Positions 25,600-34,719 are shown, numbered from the stretch's first letter. The stretch: 64,000 nucleotides of DNA from Ferdinandcohnia sp036965045 (GCF_036965045.1 NZ_JBALOV010000035.1:62001-126000); one strand, 5' to 3'. A program made the numbers and translations. Notes: a model not told the origin generated them from the sequence alone.

Positions 25600-25615
25600 C
25601 ATAAAACGTTTTCAA
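25600..25615 (-). promoter_or_regulatory. cre-like CcpA site at the SR1 start
   Basis: Read on the minus strand TTGAAAACGTTTTATG fits the cre consensus except for one conserved position. It lies just downstream of the predicted transcription start, a position suited to repression. CcpA control of SR1 is known in B. subtilis. Confidence 0.5.
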
Positions 25616-25658
25616 TTTGAGTTGAAGGAAATCTACTTTTCGAAAGGGGCTTTGAATA

Positions 25659-25775
25659 ATGGGTACAATCATCTGTCAAGCTTGCAACGAGACAATCGAG
25701 CACTTTGAATACGAGAAGGTCACAACACTTTATTCAACATGCGACCACTGCGATTGCCATCACGAAGAAAACTAA
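25659..25775 (+). CDS. sr1P: GapA-binding peptide SR1P
   Basis: 38 residues, beginning MGTIICQACNETIEHFE and ending in a Cys/His-rich tail with two C-x-x-C-like pairs. The start MGTI-C, the central EKVTTLY and the paired cysteines are the SR1P signature. The ribosome site is AAAGGGG. SR1P binds glyceraldehyde-3-phosphate dehydrogenase GapA and promotes its interaction with RNase J1, whose gene is also in this window. Confidence 0.9.
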   Translation: MGTIICQACNETIEHFEYEKVTTLYSTCDHCDCHHEEN

Positions 25776-25797
25776 CTGGACTTAATAAACAATATGA

Positions 25798-25830
25798 AAA
25801 AAGCATGCAGAATTTGCATGCTTTCTTTTT
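25798..25830 (+). terminator. Terminator of SR1
   Basis: AAAGCATGCA, loop GAATT, TGCATGCTTT, then TTTTT after one C. It also abuts the speA stop codon. Confidence 0.95.
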
Positions 25831-25833
25831 GAT

Positions 25834-27306
25834 TTAACGAATTGCTTTATGTTCTTTGATGACACGAAGCAATTTTAGCTCATAATCCTCAGGTCCTTGT
25901 ACAGGAAGGCCAGCCTCTATATTTGTTTGAATATAGGTTAAGTTCTCTTCGCTAATGATTTCACCTGGAATAAAGATCGGTATTCCTGGCGGGTATACCA
26001 TCACGAATTCTGCTATAACACGACCTGCAGATTCTTCAAATGACACAACTTCTGTTTCAGAATAAAATGCATCTCTGGGTGACAAAGCAAGAACAGGAAT
26101 ATCTGGCAGTAATACTTCAGGAACCATTCTTGATCCTGAAAGATGAGATACCTCGTCAGACAGATTAGCTAGTGCCTTAATTAGTAATTCAGCCTCTGTT
26201 TTGGAATCGCCAGGCGTCACAATACATAAGATGTTATAGAGGTCGGACATCTCTACTTCAATGTTGTATTTTTCACGCAGCCAAGTTTCTGCGTCAGATC
26301 CTGTAATGCCGAGGTCTTTTACTGAAATGATTAATTTTGTTGGATCAAAATCAAATGTTGCCTTAGAGCCTAAAATTTCTCGACCAACACAATATAATTT
26401 TTCAATTTCATTGATGCTGTCGCGCATATAGTTAGCTAATTTAATGGTTTCTTCAATCAGGTCGTGTCCTTCTGTGACTAAACGTTTTCTCGCAACGTCT
26501 AAAGAAGCCAGTAATAAATAAGAGGTAGAAGTTGTGGTGAGCATACTTAAAATCGATTGCACCCTGTTAGCTGATACTAAACCTTCTTTTACATTTAAAA
26601 TAGAGCTTTGTGTCATTGACCCGCCAAGTTTGTGGACGCTAGTAGCAGCCATGTCCGCACCAGCCTGCATGGCAGAAAGAGGAAGCTCTTCATGGAAGTG
26701 AATATGAACACCATGTGCTTCATCAACAAGGACGGGAACATCATAGGAATGAGCAATATCGACAATTCTTTTTAGGTCTGCAGCTATCCCGAAGTAAGTT
26801 GGATTTATAACAAGCAATCCCTTTGCATCAGGGTGCTGTTCAAGTGCCTTTTCAACTGAATCTGTTGTAATTCCATGTGAAATACCTAATTGATTATCGA
26901 TTTCTGGGTGAATGAAAATAGGAACTGCACCCGAAAAAACAATGGCAGACATGACAGATTTATGCACGTTTCTAGGTACAATGATTTTATCTCCAGGGCC
27001 ACAGACAGCCATTACCATTGTCATGATAGCCCCACTGGTACCTTGAACTGAAAAAAATGTGTGATCTGCACCAAAAGCTTCTGCAGCAAGGTCTTGTGCT
27101 TGCTTAATGATGCCTTTAGGCTGATGGAGATCATCTAAAGGTCCGATATTGATTAAATCGATGGAAAGGGCATTATCACCGATAAAGTTTCGAAATTCAG
27201 GATCAATTCCAGCTCCTTTTTTATGACCAGGAATATGGAATTGGGTTGGATTCTTTTTTGCGTGTTCCACTAGACCAGTAAATAATGGTGTTTCATTTTG
27301 TGACAA
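25834..27306 (-). CDS. speA: Arginine decarboxylase
   Basis: 490 residues, the same length as B. subtilis SpeA; TTG start behind AGAGGTGTGG. It is a fold-type I PLP enzyme: HIPGHKKG at the N-terminus, DEAHGVHIHF, and the PLP Lys in SVHKLGGS. It makes agmatine, the first step to putrescine and spermidine. Lysine decarboxylase annotation is common for this family, but the position next to SR1 supports SpeA. Single gene. Confidence 0.93.
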   Translation of the reverse strand: MSQNETPLFTGLVEHAKKNPTQFHIPGHKKGAGIDPEFRNFIGDNALSIDLINIGPLDDLHQPKGIIKQAQDLAAEAFGADHTFFSVQGTSGAIMTMVMAVCGPGDKIIVPRNVHKSVMSAIVFSGAVPIFIHPEIDNQLGISHGITTDSVEKALEQHPDAKGLLVINPTYFGIAADLKRIVDIAHSYDVPVLVDEAHGVHIHFHEELPLSAMQAGADMAATSVHKLGGSMTQSSILNVKEGLVSANRVQSILSMLTTTSTSYLLLASLDVARKRLVTEGHDLIEETIKLANYMRDSINEIEKLYCVGREILGSKATFDFDPTKLIISVKDLGITGSDAETWLREKYNIEVEMSDLYNILCIVTPGDSKTEAELLIKALANLSDEVSHLSGSRMVPEVLLPDIPVLALSPRDAFYSETEVVSFEESAGRVIAEFVMVYPPGIPIFIPGEIISEENLTYIQTNIEAGLPVQGPEDYELKLLRVIKEHKAIR

Positions 27307-27560
27307 TTGATAACCACACCTCTTTATATAAATTGAATTAATACATGTATTTCAACATAAAACAAGTGAATTATAGCACTTCTCTACCTGTTTGCATATA
27401 AAAATATTTCTCTCTTTTAAATTGTCCGGGCTTATAATTATTAAACCTTTTTTGTCTTGTTAAACTTTTCTGTTTTTTTTATAGCACCTCGTTTGTAAAA
27501 TCAAAAAGGAGGAGTTTTGGTTCTTATCTAGAATTGGATTAGTTGAAAGGTGGGAGTCTC

Positions 27561-28520
27561 ATGAATTGGGAAACAAAGGTGTCAACACTATTAGGTATTA
27601 AATATCCAATCATTCAGGGAGGACTTGCTTATTTAGCGTATTCCGAGCTTGCTGCAGCTGTATCAAATGCCGGAGGGCTTGGACAAATTACAGCAATGTC
27701 ACTTCAAACACCAGAAGAACTTCGCAATGAAATTAAAAAAGTAAAAGAACTCACGAATAACCCGTTTGGGGTTAACTATGCGATAGGACAACACGGAAGA
27801 CCTTTTTCAGACATGCTTGAGGTTGCGATCGAGGAAGAAGTGCCTGTTATTACGATGACTGGTGGAAATCCTGCTCCGATTTTTGAGCAATTAAAAGGGG
27901 TTAATACAAAGAAGCTTGTTCTTGTTGCAGCAAGAAGACAGGCCCAAAAAGCTGAAGAACTTGGGGCAGATGCCGTGATGGTTGTTGGCCAAGAGGGCGG
28001 TGGTCATCTTGGTAGACAGGATATCGGAACAATGGTTCTTATTCCGCAGGTTGTCGATGCCGTATCTATTCCAGTAATTGCTTCCGGTGGTATTGGTGAT
28101 GCACGTGGCTTGATGGCAGCATTAAGCTTAGGGGCTGAAGGAATCGAAATGGGAACACGTTTTATTGCCACGAAAGAATGTGTGCATGCACACCGAGGCT
28201 ATAAAGACGCGTTGATAAATGGAACTGAAAATGATACAGTCGTGATTAAACGATCACTTGGGGCACCTGGTCGGGCGATTTCAAATGAGTGGACTTCGAA
28301 AATTCTTCAATTAGAGGAGGCAAACAGCGGATATGAAGGATTAAAGGAATACATAAGTGGTCAAGCTAATATGAGCTATATTTATGAAGGAAAATTAGAT
28401 GGTGGATATGCTTGGGCTGGGCAGGTTATGGGTCTTATTAAAGACGAACCAACAGTTGCTGAACTGTTTGAGCGCATGATCACTGAGGCCGAAGAAATTA
28501 GGAAACAGTGGAGTAAATAG
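27561..28520 (+). CDS. Nitronate monooxygenase / FabK-like flavoprotein
   Basis: 319 residues; ATG at 27561 chosen because GAAAGGTGGGAG precedes it. FMN TIM-barrel of the nitronate monooxygenase/2-nitropropane dioxygenase family: PIIQGG near the start, NAGGLGQ, GQEGGGHLGR and IASGGIGDARG phosphate-binding motif. It may oxidise nitroalkanes or act as FabK enoyl-ACP reductase; sequence alone does not decide. The next gene begins 11 bp later. Confidence 0.85.
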   Translation: MNWETKVSTLLGIKYPIIQGGLAYLAYSELAAAVSNAGGLGQITAMSLQTPEELRNEIKKVKELTNNPFGVNYAIGQHGRPFSDMLEVAIEEEVPVITMTGGNPAPIFEQLKGVNTKKLVLVAARRQAQKAEELGADAVMVVGQEGGGHLGRQDIGTMVLIPQVVDAVSIPVIASGGIGDARGLMAALSLGAEGIEMGTRFIATKECVHAHRGYKDALINGTENDTVVIKRSLGAPGRAISNEWTSKILQLEEANSGYEGLKEYISGQANMSYIYEGKLDGGYAWAGQVMGLIKDEPTVAELFERMITEAEEIRKQWSK

Positions 28521-28531
28521 AGGTGAGGTCG

Positions 28532-28795
28532 TTGGATTATCAATATCCAATTTCTTATGATTGGAGCACGAATGAGGTCGTAGATGTTATTGCCTTTTTT
28601 GAATGTGTGGAAAAGGCATATGAGAAGGGAATTGGAAGGGAACAATTCATGCAAGCGTATAAGCGCTTTAAAGAAATTGTTCCAAGCAAAGCTGAAGAAA
28701 AACAGGTTTGTGGTGAATTTGAGGAAACGAGTGGTTATTCTGCCTATCGTGTAATTCAAAAAGCAAAACAAACATCGGAATTAATCAAAATGTAA
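28532..28795 (+). CDS. yktA: YktA family (UPF0223) protein
   Basis: 87 residues from TTG at 28532 (MDYQYPISYDW), well spaced after AGGTGAGG; a GTG 9 bp upstream overlaps that ribosome site. The start YQYPISYDWSTNEVVDV and the alpha-helical remainder match UPF0223. Function unknown. A terminator follows. Confidence 0.88.
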   Translation: MDYQYPISYDWSTNEVVDVIAFFECVEKAYEKGIGREQFMQAYKRFKEIVPSKAEEKQVCGEFEETSGYSAYRVIQKAKQTSELIKM

Positions 28796-28797
28796 AG

Positions 28798-28834
28798 AAA
28801 AAGGATGTCTTATGATGAATAGGACATCCTTTTT
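28798..28834. terminator. Terminator after yktA
   Basis: AAAAAGGATGTC and GACATCCTTTTT flank a 13-nt loop. Symmetric A/T runs allow use by the opposite yktB as well. Confidence 0.85.
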
Positions 28835-28864
28835 CTATGTTAGTTTGGGTCGTTTTTCAAAAGT

Positions 28865-29500
28865 CTACTTTGAACTTTTCTGGGCTAACTGGTATAATGG
28901 TAATAACTTTCTGAAAGTTGCATCAATTACTCGTACTAACTCTTCTGCCTGCATATGGATTGCTTCCTCTCGAGGAATGTTAATTCCACAAAGAATTTCA
29001 GCCTTTTTGACAGTTTGAAGCCGTCTGAACATGGATTCAAGTTCTTGTTCGTTTAACTCTTGATGATTATGTGTATCTGGTTTTGTGTGATCAACTGACC
29101 ATAGGAAATGGTTTGGAATACTTTCTCTGATTTTTTTTGAATGTTCCATTAGCATATTACCAAACTCAGCCTTGATTGGAGCTTCATAAATCACAGCAAA
29201 CCAAACAAAGAGATGTGTTTCCCATAATCCGATTTGGAAATGTGGCAGCATTTTATAACCTCGTTTATTATTAGCGAAAGCAACCCAAGTATCCTTAGGC
29301 GGATTGATTGTCCTTCTCGCATGTTTTGCCACATGTGCAAACATTTCATCTCCAGTAAGACTCGAGAGTGTTGGAGCAAAATGATTCCCTAAATCCTCTA
29401 ATTTAGGTCGAATATGTGTAATTAACGCATCCATTCGATTTTCAAGTCCATCTATTGTAAACACGTCAAAGTCTTTATTTGTAAACCCTGTAAAAGTCAT
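28865..29500 (-). CDS. yktB: YktB family (UPF0637/DUF1054) protein
   Basis: 211 residues, ATG after TAGGAGGAT. The family pattern is clear: TGFTNKDFDVFTI at the N-terminus, VAKHARRTINPPKDTWVAFA in the middle and GLWETHLFVWFAVIYE. The fold is known but not the function. Single gene between yktA and ykzI, as in B. subtilis. Confidence 0.9.
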   Translation of the reverse strand: MTFTGFTNKDFDVFTIDGLENRMDALITHIRPKLEDLGNHFAPTLSSLTGDEMFAHVAKHARRTINPPKDTWVAFANNKRGYKMLPHFQIGLWETHLFVWFAVIYEAPIKAEFGNMLMEHSKKIRESIPNHFLWSVDHTKPDTHNHQELNEQELESMFRRLQTVKKAEILCGINIPREEAIHMQAEELVRVIDATFRKLLPLYQLAQKSSK

Positions 29501-29705
29501 TAGCTTTATCCTCCTATTAATAATCCTACTGGTATTTTACCAAAAACATAAGAAATTCTGTACTAGACTGCTTGATAAAACTAATGCTTATCTAGGTATT
29601 CGCACATATTTGTTACAATGCTCCAGTTTTCTCATAAGATAATAGTAACAAGTGGAACAGTCAATATGGGAAAGTGAATTGAAATAGAAGAAAGGGGTGC
29701 GGAAA

Positions 29706-29894
29706 TTGAAACAAGTGATTAATGATTTAAAGCGTAAAGACGGAGAGAAGCGTATGGCGGTGTTACGTTTAGAAGTTGATTATGAATTGGCAACCCTTTA
29801 TGATGCGATGATTGAAAATGATGAAGTGAAAAAAGCTGAATGTAAAAAGAAGCTACAAAAATTGAGCAAAGAAATAGTAAAACTTGAAGCATAA
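29706..29894 (+). CDS. ykzI: Small helical protein YkzI
   Basis: 62 residues from TTG at 29706 (after AAAGGGGTG); a GTG at 29697 lies inside that ribosome site. The protein is wholly charged helix, probably a two-helix hairpin. Its position between yktB and the inositol-phosphatase gene corresponds to ykzI in B. subtilis. Function unknown. Confidence 0.7.
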   Translation: MKQVINDLKRKDGEKRMAVLRLEVDYELATLYDAMIENDEVKKAECKKKLQKLSKEIVKLEA

Positions 29895-29902
29895 AAGTCA
29901 CA

Positions 29903-29931
29903 AAAGCGAACCAAAATTGGTTCGCTTTCCT
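29903..29931 (+). terminator. Terminator after ykzI
   Basis: AAAGCGAACCAA and TTGGTTCGCTTT form a hairpin with a 2-nt loop (effectively 4 with opened end pairs). Confidence 0.8.
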
Positions 29932-30026
29932 TATTGCTTGCTTTTCAGTAAAAAAGTAAAGTAAGCTTTAAAGACAAATACTTAACGTATACTATCCGGT
30001 GAGATGAAAAAAGTGAGGTACATACA

Positions 30027-30821
30027 ATGGTTAATTGGAATGAAATAGAAGACTACGCTAAACATTGGATACGAGAAGCAGGAGAACGGATTAGAGATTC
30101 GTTCCAGGCGAAGCTTGTAGTTGAAACAAAGTCAAATCCCGATGATTTGGTTACGAATATGGACAAAGAGACTGAGCAATTTTTCATCGAAAAAATCCAT
30201 GGAACTTTTCCTTCCCATCAAATTTTAGGGGAAGAGGGCCTAGAAGATAAAATCAAATCATTAAAAGGTATTACGTGGATCATTGATCCAATCGATGGCA
30301 CGATGAATTTTGTTCATCAACAGCGTAATTTTGCAATCTCTGTTGCGGTATATGAAGATGGGGTGGGGCAGATAGGGCTTATATACGATGTCGTCCATGA
30401 TGAACTTTATCATGCACGGAAGGGCCAAGGTGCTTATTTTAACTCCAGTAGAATTGAACCATTAGGGGAAGTTCCTCTTGAAAAAGCAATTGTTGCCATA
30501 AATGCTACTTGGGTAACAGAGAATAAACGAATTGATCCTAAAATCTTAATCCCAATTGTCAATGCGGTTCGTGGAACTCGTTCTTACGGTTCAGCGGCTT
30601 TAGAATTAGCTTACCTTGTAACGGGCAGAATTGATGTATACATCACGATGCGCTTATCACCTTGGGATTTTGCAGCCGGAGTAGTTTTATTAAACGAGGT
30701 AGGTGGGGTAATCACAACCCTTGATGGGGAACCATTAGACTTTTTAAAGGAGAACAGTATCTTTGTTGCAAGACCAAATCTCCATAAAGAAATCTTTACT
30801 AAATTTTTAAAAAGAAAGTAA
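30027..30821 (+). CDS. yktC: Inositol-1-monophosphatase family protein YktC
   Basis: 264 residues. The metal-binding motifs of the family are complete: GEEG, WIIDPIDGTMNFVH, and SPWDFAAGVVLLNEVGG. It hydrolyses inositol phosphates or related sugar phosphates such as 3'-phosphoadenosine phosphate; substrate uncertain. Its terminator is shared with the converging ylaF. Confidence 0.92.
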   Translation: MVNWNEIEDYAKHWIREAGERIRDSFQAKLVVETKSNPDDLVTNMDKETEQFFIEKIHGTFPSHQILGEEGLEDKIKSLKGITWIIDPIDGTMNFVHQQRNFAISVAVYEDGVGQIGLIYDVVHDELYHARKGQGAYFNSSRIEPLGEVPLEKAIVAINATWVTENKRIDPKILIPIVNAVRGTRSYGSAALELAYLVTGRIDVYITMRLSPWDFAAGVVLLNEVGGVITTLDGEPLDFLKENSIFVARPNLHKEIFTKFLKRK

Positions 30822-30870
30822 AAAAAGCGTGGGAGGCAGTTTAGAACCTGCCGTTCTCACGCATTTTTTT
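30821..30870. terminator. Bidirectional terminator between yktC and ylaF
   Basis: GCGTGGGAGGCAG pairs, with a mismatch, with CTGCCGTTCTCACGC; A-run on the left, T-run on the right. Confidence 0.75.
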
Positions 30871-31026
30871 CTTTGTAGAAAATCCTAAACCTGTAACAAT
30901 AATTACTGCAATAATAGACAGAATAATACCTAACAGACTTTTTTCAGCAATCGATACACCAATTAGCATAATAAAAACCGCTGTCGCAATTGCAAAGAGA
31001 AGCATTGGAATATTCACGTTTTTCAT
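30841..31026 (-). CDS. ylaF: Small membrane protein YlaF
   Basis: 61 residues from the ATG at 31026 after GAGGAAAGGGG. Two membrane helices (~6-24 and ~30-48) and a basic tail (KKKMRE). Length and location beside typA correspond to B. subtilis YlaF. Function unknown. Confidence 0.8.
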   Translation of the reverse strand: MKNVNIPMLLFAIATAVFIMLIGVSIAEKSLLGIILSIIAVIIVTGLGFSTKKKMRENGRF

Positions 31027-31174
31027 TAAAATGGCCCCTTTCCTCATTATTCTACAAAAAAATGTGTATTATTTCTACTCTTTGGTATATAATATTTTAG
31101 TTCCGGTTCTTTTTAATAGTAAAAAAATGTAAAAATAATTAATTCCTTAATTTGATAATAGGAGATGTTAAATC

Positions 31175-33016
31175 TTGACAACACGCAATGACTTACGAAA
31201 TATAGCAATTATCGCACACGTTGACCATGGTAAAACAACACTTGTAGATACAATGCTTCATCAATCAGGAACTTTCCGTTCAAATGAGCACGTAGATGAA
31301 CGTGTTATGGACTCAAATGACATTGAACGTGAACGCGGTATCACCATTCTGGCCAAAAATACGGCAATTAATTATAAGGATACCCGAATTAATATTATGG
31401 ATACTCCTGGACACGCTGACTTCGGTGGTGAAGTCGAACGGATTATGAAAATGGTTGATGGTGTATTATTAGTTGTTGATGCTTATGAAGGCTGTATGCC
31501 GCAAACTCGGTTTGTATTGAAAAAAGCATTAGAGCAAAATCTTAGACCAATCGTAGTTGTAAATAAAATCGACCGTGACTTTGCGCGCCCAGAGGAAGTT
31601 ATCGATGAAGTAATCGACTTATTTATCGAGCTGGATGCTTCTGAAGAACAATTAGAATTTCCAGTCGTCTATGCTTCAGCACTCAATGGAACAGCAAGTA
31701 CTGATCCACACCAACAGGATGAGAATATGGAAGCATTATTCGACTGTATCCTTGAAAACATTCCTGCTCCAATTGATAATAGTGAAGAACCGTTACAATT
31801 CCAAGTAGCATTACTTGATTATAATGACTATGTTGGAAGAATTGGAATTGGACGAGTGTTCAGAGGAACAATGCATGTTGGACAACAAGTTGCTCTCATG
31901 AAATTAGATGGCAGTGTAAAACAATTCCGTGTAACAAAAATCTTTGGATTCTCAGGACTAAAACGAGTTGAAATCCAGGAAGCAAAAGCGGGAGATCTAG
32001 TTGCTGTATCAGGTATGGAGGATATTAATGTTGGTGAAACTGTTTGTCCGATTGAGCACCAAGATGCCCTCCCTGTTCTTCATATTGATGAACCGACATT
32101 ACAAATGACATTCCTTGTGAATAATAGCCCATTTGCTGGACGTGAAGGGAAATATGTAACAGCACGTAAAATTGAGGAACGTCTCCGTGCACAGCTTCAA
32201 ACCGATGTAAGTTTACGCGTAGACAATACCGATTCTCCAGATGCTTGGATTGTTTCAGGTCGAGGAGAGCTTCACCTATCCATATTAATCGAGAATATGC
32301 GCCGTGAAGGCTTTGAACTTCAAGTATCGAAACCGCAAGTTATTGTAAAGGAAATCGATGGTGTTCGCTGCGAACCCGTTGAACGTGTTCAAATTGATGT
32401 ACCCGAAGAACATACTGGTTCCATCATGGAATCCATCGGTGCCCGTAAAGGCGAAATGTTAGATATGATTAACAATGGTAATGGCCAAGTACGCCTTATT
32501 TTCATGGTGCCTGCACGTGGACTGATTGGTTATACAACTGAATTTTTAACCTTAACTAGTGGTTTTGGTATATTAAATCATACCTTTGATAGCTACAAAC
32601 CTATGGCTTCAGGCAATGTAGGTGGACGTAGACAAGGTGTTCTAGTATCAATGGAATCTGGGAAAGCAACTCAGTACGGAATTATGGGTGTAGAGGATCG
32701 TGGTACGATTTTTGTTGAGCCTGGTACTGAAGTGTATGAAGGAATGATTGTGGGTGAACATACCCGTGAAAATGACTTAACGGTTAATATCGTAAAAGCA
32801 AAACAAATGACAAACATGCGTTCAGCAAACAAAGACCAAACGTCGACAATGAAGAAACCAAGGATTATGTCGTTAGAGGAATCACTTGAATACTTAAATG
32901 ATGATGAGTATTGTGAGGTTACACCAGAATCCATCCGTTTACGTAAGAAGGTTCTTGATAAAAATGAACGTGAAAAAGCAGCAAAACGAAAAAAACTTGC
33001 TGAAGTGAATCAATAA
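31175..33016 (+). CDS. typA: Translational GTPase TypA/BipA
   Basis: 613 residues, TTG start after AGGAGATG. GTPase motifs: AHVDHGKTT, DTPGHADF, NKIDR; then EF-G-like domains II, III and V and the BipA-specific C-terminal domain (RSANKDQT, LEESLEYLNDDE). It binds the ribosome near the EF-G site and helps subunit assembly, mainly in the cold. Confidence 0.96.
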   Translation: MTTRNDLRNIAIIAHVDHGKTTLVDTMLHQSGTFRSNEHVDERVMDSNDIERERGITILAKNTAINYKDTRINIMDTPGHADFGGEVERIMKMVDGVLLVVDAYEGCMPQTRFVLKKALEQNLRPIVVVNKIDRDFARPEEVIDEVIDLFIELDASEEQLEFPVVYASALNGTASTDPHQQDENMEALFDCILENIPAPIDNSEEPLQFQVALLDYNDYVGRIGIGRVFRGTMHVGQQVALMKLDGSVKQFRVTKIFGFSGLKRVEIQEAKAGDLVAVSGMEDINVGETVCPIEHQDALPVLHIDEPTLQMTFLVNNSPFAGREGKYVTARKIEERLRAQLQTDVSLRVDNTDSPDAWIVSGRGELHLSILIENMRREGFELQVSKPQVIVKEIDGVRCEPVERVQIDVPEEHTGSIMESIGARKGEMLDMINNGNGQVRLIFMVPARGLIGYTTEFLTLTSGFGILNHTFDSYKPMASGNVGGRRQGVLVSMESGKATQYGIMGVEDRGTIFVEPGTEVYEGMIVGEHTRENDLTVNIVKAKQMTNMRSANKDQTSTMKKPRIMSLEESLEYLNDDEYCEVTPESIRLRKKVLDKNEREKAAKRKKLAEVNQ

Positions 33017-33079
33017 GGTTGTGAACCTTGTCCCTTTCTGATACTTTAATGATAGGAAAGTGTGAGAAAGAGGGTATGA

Positions 33080-33391
33080 GTGGATATGGATGTCTATGAA
33101 CACATGTGGCCGATTGCAAAAACAATCTATAGTTCGACAACTCCAAATGTCGGTGCTAATATATTGTATGTTGTAATCCTACTCCTAACGATTATCGTGT
33201 TTCGTTTGGGATTTGCAAAAAAACTACCTTTATTAAAAAATATAGTCATTTACGGATGTCTTGCCTTAGGCTGTACAATTTTAACGTTTTTAGGTGCATT
33301 CTTACCGATTGCGGAAGGATTAGCGATTACCGCTGCTATTTTACTTATTTATAAAATTCGTCTTCACCAAACAAAGAAAAGTGAAGCGTAG
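33080..33391 (+). CDS. ylaH: YlaH-like membrane protein
   Basis: 103 residues from a GTG 5 nt after AAAGAGGG. Three hydrophobic segments (~25-42, ~52-72, ~74-92) with a short basic C-terminus. Same length and place (after typA) as B. subtilis YlaH. Function unknown. The next gene starts 11 bp downstream, suggesting cotranscription. Confidence 0.85.
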   Translation: MDMDVYEHMWPIAKTIYSSTTPNVGANILYVVILLLTIIVFRLGFAKKLPLLKNIVIYGCLALGCTILTFLGAFLPIAEGLAITAAILLIYKIRLHQTKKSEA

Positions 33392-33402
33392 GAGGTAATC
33401 TG

Positions 33403-33687
33403 ATGAAATCCTTGCAGGATGCAATTTATAATTGGTTGACGATTAAAGTTGTGGCTGAAGCAAGACCTGATGATAAATCAGCCAAGGAAACCTTCGATCT
33501 TTTTGAAGATATTTTGGTTAATGAGTTTAAGCTTAAGGATATCGAAATTCAGAAAGATGATTTCATGTATCTCGTGAAATATAAAATTGATGGGGAATCG
33601 AAAAGTGCGCGGTTTCCAATTGAGTTAATTGAGGTTATGCACAATCAAATTCAGCAACATCCCGAGCGATATCAGAATTACGAATAA
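33403..33687 (+). CDS. Conserved hypothetical 94-residue protein
   Basis: ATG 8 nt after GGAGG. The N-terminal helix (SLQDAIYNWLTIKVV) and a later alternating pattern (YLVKYKIDGESKSARFPIEL) suggest a small alpha/beta domain. No motif, signal or membrane segment. It forms a pair with ylaH and ends at a strong terminator; it does not correspond to a B. subtilis yla gene I can name. Confidence 0.7.
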   Translation: MKSLQDAIYNWLTIKVVAEARPDDKSAKETFDLFEDILVNEFKLKDIEIQKDDFMYLVKYKIDGESKSARFPIELIEVMHNQIQQHPERYQNYE

Positions 33688-33691
33688 TAGC

Positions 33692-33723
33692 AAAAAGCCG
33701 AGCAGGTCTGCTCGGCTTTTTTT
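33692..33723 (+). terminator. Terminator after the ylaH pair
   Basis: AAAAGCCGAGCAG and CTGCTCGGCTTTT with a 2-nt centre and a T-run. Confidence 0.92.
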
Positions 33724-33757
33724 GTGCGTTATTTTCTAGATTTCAGCGCTATTCTTT

Positions 33758-33961
33758 TTACCACCAATCATCATCTGTTTTCTTTTTGCGGTATAGTTTG
33801 AATTTATTCGTTGCAATTCGTTCTTTTGTTCTTGTTTCTATACGATCATGGCAGTCTTGGCACATATATGTATGGATTGGGCGATTTCTTAGTCGTTTAG
33901 CGAGGCTAGATTCATCCTTAATATCCTCAATTTTATCACATATTACACATTTTACTTTCAT
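33758..33961 (-). CDS. ylaI: Zinc-ribbon protein YlaI
   Basis: 67 residues, ATG after GAGGGG. Two C-x-x-C pairs, CVIC (~5-8) and CQDC (~34-37), form a zinc ribbon; the rest is basic and ends in DDDWW. Matches YlaI by pattern, length and position. May bind nucleic acid or protein; unknown. Confidence 0.85.
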   Translation of the reverse strand: MKVKCVICDKIEDIKDESSLAKRLRNRPIHTYMCQDCHDRIETRTKERIATNKFKLYRKKKTDDDWW

Positions 33962-34073
33962 TTTTATGAACCCCTCAAATGTTATCTAGTATCTATTTTT
34001 TCATTATACAACATTACTTACTTTTCTGACAAAGTTTGTCTTTTTAGAGGAGAATATATTAAGTGTAAATGCA

Positions 34074-34109
34074 AAAAAGCGCGAGAAAAACTTTTGGTTT
34101 TCCTCGCAC
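34074..34109 (-). terminator. Terminator after ylaJ
   Basis: On the minus strand GTGCGAGGAAAAC pairs with GTTTTTCTCGCGC and is followed by six T. Confidence 0.8.
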
Positions 34110-34119
34110 TACATAGCAA

Positions 34120-34719
34120 TTATCTATTACCCATTTTGTCATTAGACTGATCTTGCTGTTCTTTATCAAGTTCTTTTTGATCTTTTTGATCTAACTGCTT
34201 GTCATTTGTTTTTGTAGGTTCTGTATTTTGATTATCAATCAAATCACTTGGAACATCAGGGACCAAACGACCCACAATTTGTGCTAATTCATCTAAAATA
34301 CCTGTTACAGGCCTTCCATCCTCAATTTGTTTCCTCATTTGCTTCAGACGTTCAAATGTGTCTGCATCTGCAATTACAATTGCGTTTGCACCGTGTGGGT
34401 CGTGCTGTAAACTTTCAGCAACTGAATATTTAATGGTTTGAACCCTGGAGCGTTCTAAATTGGCATCTACATCAATGCCGACCACTGCAAACTTACCTAA
34501 TACAACCGCAGTTGCATCATTTACCTTTGGGACACTGCTTGCGAGTTCGACAAGATGGCTAGCAATTTCTTGTCCTGTTTTTCTGTCAACATTGTTATCG
34601 ACTGTATTTTGAACTTTTACACGTGCATCGTCTACATCTTCTCCAGCATTATTATTTGCACCGCAGCCAGAAACAATAAAAAGTATACTTGAGAACAGAA
34701 GGATATTAATATATCTCAC
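34120..34719 (-). CDS. ylaJ: YhcN/YlaJ family sporulation lipoprotein
   Basis: About 199 residues. The first ATG (34734) overlaps the GGGAGG ribosome site, so the GTG at 34719 (VRYINILLF) is preferred. Lipobox IVSGC gives a lipid-anchored protein. The central domain (residues ~45-150) carries KVNDATAVVLGKFAVVGIDVD, in pieces, typical of the YhcN/YlaJ family found on spore inner membranes. The tail (~160-199) is Lys/Asp/Gln-rich low-complexity. Confidence 0.88.
   Translation of the reverse strand: MRYINILLFSSILFIVSGCGANNNAGEDVDDARVKVQNTVDNNVDRKTGQEIASHLVELASSVPKVNDATAVVLGKFAVVGIDVDANLERSRVQTIKYSVAESLQHDPHGANAIVIADADTFERLKQMRKQIEDGRPVTGILDELAQIVGRLVPDVPSDLIDNQNTEPTKTNDKQLDQKDQKELDKEQQDQSNDKMGNR

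Larger units (their letters stand above)
25593..25830 (+). ncRNA. sr1: Dual-function small RNA SR1
   Basis: About 238 nt from the predicted start to a strong terminator. It holds the ORF for SR1P and lies between slp and speA, as in B. subtilis. There SR1 base-pairs with the mRNA of the arginine regulator AhrC and encodes a peptide. The 3' part after 25640 up to the terminator is where pairing with ahrC is expected; the target is not in this window. Confidence 0.85.

Noticed and set aside
27480..27540. AAAGGAGG followed by TTG upstream of the flavoprotein gene, as a possible leader peptide.
   Set aside because: The frame stops after four codons; the real start has its own ribosome site 40 bp on.
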